Below are positions 60,040-64,000 of a DNA stretch of 64,000 nt, piece after piece. The translations under genes and the position numbers were made by a program. The notes beneath the pieces were generated by a model. The model worked only from the letters and a program-made list of their open reading frames with translations, did no database searches and was not told where the DNA came from. The DNA comes from Thermodesulforhabdus norvegica (GTDB lineage Bacteria; Desulfobacterota; Syntrophobacteria; Syntrophobacterales; Thermodesulforhabdaceae). The stretch is from NCBI RefSeq assembly GCF_900114975.1, contig NZ_FOUU01000012.1:1-64000 (forward strand), in the 5' to 3' direction. How positions within the stretch are numbered: the first letter of the stretch is position 1; each line of letters starts with the position of its first letter.

Positions 60040-62529
60040 ATGGTAACGCAAAAGTCCATATTTTCCTGGATCTTTCGATACCTGCGGGGCCTTCAGGCCC
60101 TGCTTGTTCTATTGATCGTTGCTGCCACCTTCTTCAGAGTACTGCCCCTGGAAATGCAGAAAAGAATAGTAAACCTCGCGATAGGCATGCGTTCTGTAGA
60201 CCTCCTGCTCCTTTACTGTGGGCTTTATCTGGCCGCGGTCGTGCTCGCCGGTATTCTGAAGTATGTAATAAACGTAATACAGGCCTACATAGGCGAGCGT
60301 ATTACAACGGAGATAAGGCGACAGCTCTACGAACATATCATCTCCCTCCCGGTCCATTTCTTCCGAAAAGCCCCGCCCGGGCTTGTAATCTCGGCAGTCG
60401 TTGGCGAATTATCTGCCGTGGCCGAATTCCTCGGGTCGGCCATCGCAACCCCTCTGGTCAACCTGCTGACCCTTGCAGCCTTTGCGGGATACATGCTTTA
60501 TTTGAATCCCCTCCTTGCTGTTGTCAGTTTTTCGGTATATCCACTTGAGCTTGTAATTATCCCGTTTCTGCAAAAGAAATACAACAAATTAAATAGACGT
60601 AGAATAGATATCACCCGAAGGCTCAGCAATACCCTGGACGAATCCGTTTCGGGAATTCACGAAATCCACGGAAACGGAAGCCATCTTCTGGAAATACAAA
60701 GGTTTACCAGTATTGCCGTTGAGCTGTTTAAAACTAGGTTCAGAATGAGCAGGGTTAAGCTTTTTATCAAGTTCACGAATAACTTTTTCCAGAGTCTGGG
60801 TCCTTTCGTTCTTTTTATTCTTGGGGGATACCTGAGTATAAAAGGGCGGCTTGACCTCGGAGCCCTGGTGGCCTTCCTTTCGGCCTATGAAAAGCTGTAC
60901 GACCCCTGGAAAGAGCTAATGCAGTATTACCAGACCTATCAGGATGCGACGGTGCGCTACAAAAGGGTTATGAGTTACTTTAACGTGAAGTCTCCCTTCA
61001 TAATTGAAGGTGACGGGCAGGTGATCGTTCCGCTCCTTAAGGGTGAAGTGGAAGCCCATGACGTGGCCTTTTATGTGGACGGCCATCCACTCCTTGACGG
61101 CATCTCCTTTGATGCTAAACCCGGCAGTCAGATTGCTCTGGTGGGATTTTCCGGCAGCGGCAAAAGCACCCTGGTCATGGTTCTGGCTCAACTCTACGAA
61201 TATCACAGTGGTCAGGTTAAGTTAGACGGCCGGGAATTGAAAGATATTCCCAAGTCGGACCTCAGTCGTTTTCTGGGCTACGTTGCCCAGTTTCCTTTTA
61301 TCTTCGATGGCACCATAAGGGATAACCTTCTCTATGCCTGCAGGGCGCTGGAGTCTCACAATAGAGGTGATTCGCCGGTGGTGAAACCATCGGACGATGA
61401 GGTTTACGAAATCATTCGGGATGTGGGCCTTGAGGATGATATTATAGGTTTTGGACTGAATTCTCGTCTCCGATTTCCCGAAGACGAGCATCTGGTGCCG
61501 GAAATTATTAGACTCCGTAGGCTCTTTCACGAAGAGTGCCACGATGGGGCTTCCGTTCTGGTGGAGAGGTTTGATGCCGATACCTACCTGGAGTACTGTT
61601 CACTTGCTACCAACCTTGTCTTTGGAGCACCTAAAGACGGCAGGCCTGCCGAAGAGGTTCTTCTGGAGTTAGAGGATGCCCCTGAGGTTCTTGATAATCT
61701 GGGGTTGTTTATCCCGCTGACTCTTCTTGGGCTGCACCTTGCCAGAGAAACCCTGGAGGTGCTTCGTGACATTGAAGAGGATTCCTTCTTTTTCCGTTCA
61801 ACGCCTGTGAACCCGGAAGAGGTCGAATACTTTAAGTCACTCGTTGCATCTAATAAGGATCCCGACAGGATGAGAATGTCCGAAAAGCTGGCCTGTATCC
61901 GTCTTGCTCTGAGGTTTACTCAGCGCTTCCACACCATGTTAAAACTCCCTTTACCTTTTATGTCCTACGTTGTGCGCTGTCGAAGGCCTTTTAGACGATT
62001 CATAGAGGAGCGTTATCCCGATCTTTTCGAATTTATAGAAGAGGATGCCTACATAACTTCCTATCCCATATTTCGAAACATAATTTTCGGTACCGTCCGC
62101 TCCGAGTACTCTCATGCAGAAGGTGAGGTCAACGGTGCCGTATTGTCGGTTATTAAGAAAGCCCGTATGGAAGGGGCACTGCTTCAAAAGGGCCTTGATT
62201 TTGAAGTCGGGGCAAAGGGAGATCGTCTTTCCGGCGGTCAGAAACAGAAACTGGCCATAGCTCGAGTCTTACTGAAAAAACCCAAAATTCTCATTCTGGA
62301 CGAAGCCACCGCCAGCCTTGATAACGCTTCGCAGCAACGGATTCACTCGCTTATAGAAAGAAAATTTCGAGGTCGTGCGACCATATTTTCGGTACTACAC
62401 CGGTTGGAGCTCGTTAAGAATTACGATATGATTTGTGTTATGAAGGCCGGAAAGATAATAGAACAGGGAAGTTACGATGAGTTGATGCAGAAAAAAGGGG
62501 TTCTTTATGAACTCGTTAGCGGATTTTGA
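60040..62529 (+). CDS. ABC exporter (fused permease-ATPase) with large insertion
   Basis: Encodes 829 aa. Six predicted membrane helices (~1-300) are followed by an ATPase domain: Walker A GFSGSGKST (369-377), Q-loop Q417, signature LSGGQ (730-734), Walker B LILDEA (751-756) and H787. The distance from Q-loop to signature is about 313 residues; in ordinary ABC exporters of this type it is about 60. The extra ~250 residues contain DNLLYA (428-433), TNLVFG (524-529) and RNIIFG (679-684), three copies of the post-Q-loop motif, suggesting that the helical subdomain was duplicated. Start ATG at 60040; the frame continues upstream without support. Substrate unknown. Confidence 0.85.
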   Translation: MVTQKSIFSWIFRYLRGLQALLVLLIVAATFFRVLPLEMQKRIVNLAIGMRSVDLLLLYCGLYLAAVVLAGILKYVINVIQAYIGERITTEIRRQLYEHIISLPVHFFRKAPPGLVISAVVGELSAVAEFLGSAIATPLVNLLTLAAFAGYMLYLNPLLAVVSFSVYPLELVIIPFLQKKYNKLNRRRIDITRRLSNTLDESVSGIHEIHGNGSHLLEIQRFTSIAVELFKTRFRMSRVKLFIKFTNNFFQSLGPFVLFILGGYLSIKGRLDLGALVAFLSAYEKLYDPWKELMQYYQTYQDATVRYKRVMSYFNVKSPFIIEGDGQVIVPLLKGEVEAHDVAFYVDGHPLLDGISFDAKPGSQIALVGFSGSGKSTLVMVLAQLYEYHSGQVKLDGRELKDIPKSDLSRFLGYVAQFPFIFDGTIRDNLLYACRALESHNRGDSPVVKPSDDEVYEIIRDVGLEDDIIGFGLNSRLRFPEDEHLVPEIIRLRRLFHEECHDGASVLVERFDADTYLEYCSLATNLVFGAPKDGRPAEEVLLELEDAPEVLDNLGLFIPLTLLGLHLARETLEVLRDIEEDSFFFRSTPVNPEEVEYFKSLVASNKDPDRMRMSEKLACIRLALRFTQRFHTMLKLPLPFMSYVVRCRRPFRRFIEERYPDLFEFIEEDAYITSYPIFRNIIFGTVRSEYSHAEGEVNGAVLSVIKKARMEGALLQKGLDFEVGAKGDRLSGGQKQKLAIARVLLKKPKILILDEATASLDNASQQRIHSLIERKFRGRATIFSVLHRLELVKNYDMICVMKAGKIIEQGSYDELMQKKGVLYELVSGF

Positions 62530-63019
62530 AAGCTTGCTTCATAGGGCTTCGTGTCAGTGTGAGCTTAATGAATACATGAAAATCCTTCGCAATGTGGATG
62601 CCTTTTCCGTCGTTCCCATCGATAAGCTTAAGGTTATGGCCTATCTTAGCCAGAAGGTCACCTTCCCACAGGGCACATTTCTTTTCAAACAGAGAGATCC
62701 CGATGCTCGTGGATATATTCTGGTCTCCGGCAGGGTCCAGCTGTACAGGCACTACAAAGATAAGTCTTACCTCCTCGAAGAACTCAAGGAAGGTGAGTTT
62801 TTCGGGGGGCTGGCGCTTTTGTCAGATATCAGACGGCTCTTTTCCGCCCGGGCCGCCGTTGATACGGTATGCCTTACCCTGGAACGAGATGCCTTTCGAA
62901 GGTTTATCGTACAGTTTCCGGAAGTTGCAATAAAGGTTCTGGACATTATGATAAGAAGGATTGTAGCAATGGAGGAAAGACTTCTGGAAATGCAGGTGCT
63001 GGAGTGTCGCTATGTCTGA
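62507..63019 (+). CDS. cyclic-nucleotide-binding (CRP-like) domain protein
   Basis: Encodes 170 aa. The beta-roll domain is FPQGTFLFKQRDPDARGYILVSGRVQLY, and the phosphate-binding-cassette region EGEFFGGLALLSDIRRLFSARA is CRP-like but not a complete cAMP-binding sequence. No DNA-binding helix-turn-helix follows; a short C-terminal helix ends the protein. Overlaps the ABC gene by 23 bases, so the two are probably coupled and may act together, for example by gating the transporter. Confidence 0.82.
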   Translation: MNSLADFESLLHRASCQCELNEYMKILRNVDAFSVVPIDKLKVMAYLSQKVTFPQGTFLFKQRDPDARGYILVSGRVQLYRHYKDKSYLLEELKEGEFFGGLALLSDIRRLFSARAAVDTVCLTLERDAFRRFIVQFPEVAIKVLDIMIRRIVAMEERLLEMQVLECRYV

Positions 63020-63266
63020 AGGCAGAGTTGTTAGCCCGGAGGAAGTGAAAGAAGAAGATCGAAAGATCAGAAGGCTTCAGTGGCTGGTTCGCTTTGCCCT
63101 GGCCTATATTGCCCAGGCCAACATCACCCTGGAGGAGTGTCAGAGAACCGTTGCAGGCGTGAAAAGATACGCCATGGAGTTGTTTCCGGGAAAAGAGGAA
63201 ACCTTTGATTTGATTTATCTTCCGAGGTTCAGGCGCGTTATCGCGGAAAAATTTCGGCTGGATTGA
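63012..63266 (+). CDS. small helical protein of unknown function
   Basis: Encodes 84 aa, largely helical, with a hydrophobic patch (LVRFALAYIAQANITLEEC) too polar for a membrane helix. I recognise no family. It overlaps the cyclic-nucleotide-binding gene by 8 bases and is followed by the HD gene after 6 bases, so it belongs to this unit. Confidence 0.6.
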   Translation: MSEGRVVSPEEVKEEDRKIRRLQWLVRFALAYIAQANITLEECQRTVAGVKRYAMELFPGKEETFDLIYLPRFRRVIAEKFRLD

Positions 63267-63272
63267 GGCAAA

Positions 63273-64000
63273 ATGAAGAACTCGGCCCACAGATTGAAAA
63301 ACCTTGCTCTTTATCTGGCCTCCAGATACGGCCTTCCGGAGTTTTACTCAAAATTTTCTCATCATCATGCCAAGGCAAGACATTTGTATTTCAACGATCC
63401 TCTTGTGCAAATGGTGCGGGAGCACATCGAACCGGAGCTTGAATCAATAGACTGCCTGGGGCATGGCATATCCCACAGCCGAAAGGTGGGTTGGGATTGT
63501 GCTACCCTTCTGTCTGTTGAGCTGACGGGTATCTCCATGCCTCAGGAGAAAATAAATCGTATGATGATCCTCGGCCTTCTTGCGGGCCTTTTCCACGACA
63601 TATGCCGCCTTGAAGAAAATCATGCCGAACGGGGGGCTCAGAGGGCTGCTGAAGAACTCAGATCCTTTCCCCTATCGAACGAAGAGATTTCGGCCATCTG
63701 CCGTGCAATAAGAAACCATGAGGCCTTTATCAGGCCTGTACCCTGTATTGATCCCGCTTCCCAGCTCCTCAGTGACTGTCTGTACGATGCGGACAAATTC
63801 CGCTGGGGTTGTGACACCTTTACTCACACACTCTGGTGTATTGTAGAATACAGAAATATGAGCATTGAGGAGCTAGTAGATCGTTTTCCCTGGGGAATTC
63901 AGGGAATTGAGCGTATTCGCCAGACCTTCAGGACCACAACCGGAAAGTCCTTTGGCCCTGAAATCATCGATCAGGGGCTCGAATTGGGACGGCAAATCTA
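63273..64000 (+). CDS. HD-domain phosphohydrolase, truncated by window edge
   Basis: The ATG at 63273 starts a frame open to the right edge (242 codons). HD-type metal ligands are visible: H in GHGISHSRKVG, the HD pair in LAGLFHDICR, a further NHEAF, and D in LYDADKFRW. This spacing fits the HD superfamily of nucleotide phosphohydrolases. The target may be a nucleotide, including a cyclic one, which would suit the neighbouring binding-domain protein; this is inference. Confidence 0.82.
   Translation, partial: MKNSAHRLKNLALYLASRYGLPEFYSKFSHHHAKARHLYFNDPLVQMVREHIEPELESIDCLGHGISHSRKVGWDCATLLSVELTGISMPQEKINRMMILGLLAGLFHDICRLEENHAERGAQRAAEELRSFPLSNEEISAICRAIRNHEAFIRPVPCIDPASQLLSDCLYDADKFRWGCDTFTHTLWCIVEYRNMSIEELVDRFPWGIQGIERIRQTFRTTTGKSFGPEIIDQGLELGRQI

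Overview
The window looks like the chromosome of an anaerobic Desulfobacterota (deltaproteobacterial) organism, most plausibly a thermophilic sulfate reducer or syntroph of the Syntrophobacterales / Thermodesulforhabdus type. This is inference from gene content: a tungsten-type aldehyde:ferredoxin oxidoreductase, tandem HdrC-like iron-sulfur protein, RACo-like corrinoid activator, DUF362 ferredoxin, rubredoxin/rubrerythrin/flavodiiron oxygen defence beside cytochrome bd, TRAP uptake, and an inositol-phosphate cytidylyltransferase-like gene of the kind used for heat-stress solutes. No rRNA or other decisive marker is present.

Left accessory region (1-6085). This part is clearly more AT-rich than the rest. 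Reading leftward it holds a C2H2 zinc-finger/pRiA4b-ORF3-like gene, a tyrosine recombinase, three 16-base repeats at an exact 36-base period ending in a GTTAGGC core site, a single-gene cassette (HEPN-like plus gamma-glutamylcyclotransferase-like fusion), an 88-base attC-like palindrome, and a two-gene restriction-modification module. It is laid out like an integron, but the recombinase lacks the integron-specific insertion and has His where the second catalytic Arg belongs, and the attC outer core is ATTGGGC instead of GTTRRRY. It may be a non-canonical or decaying cassette platform carrying defence genes. A short-period tandem repeat and a frameshifted IS256-family transposase remnant follow.

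Core region (6086-22900). A methyltransferase/zinc-ribbon protein and a small ferritin-like protein precede the complete phosphate regulon, read leftward as pstS-pstC-pstA-pstB-phoU-phoB-phoR. An inositol-1-phosphate cytidylyltransferase-like gene faces away from a glycogen/alpha-glucan operon (glgX-glgB-malQ). A tandem HdrC-like iron-sulfur protein and two serine tRNAs close this part.

Catabolic operon (22993-34684). A GntR/FCD regulator leads RraA-family aldolase, Ldh-family dehydrogenase, AOR, SDR, cupin, creatininase-family (3-dehydro-scyllo-inosose hydrolase-like), zinc dehydrogenase, TRAP transporter dctPQM and an MFS carrier. It looks like uptake and oxidation of a polyol, cyclitol or sugar acid.

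Housekeeping and redox region (34689-64000). This includes nth, a leucyl aminopeptidase, a Liv-type binding protein, a class II aldolase, DUF362, an FtsB-like protein, a RACo-like ATPase, khpA, dtd, radical SAM, GAF/degenerate GGDEF, mutL-miaA-hisB and a TauE/DUF1634/Usp cluster. A leftward oxygen-defence cluster follows (PerR-like regulator, rubrerythrin, rubredoxin, flavodiiron protein, cydA, cydB) with a palindromic operator candidate over its promoter. The right end has an unusual ABC exporter with a roughly 250-residue insertion between Q-loop and signature motif, translationally overlapped by a cyclic-nucleotide-binding protein, a small unknown protein and an HD-domain protein cut by the window edge.
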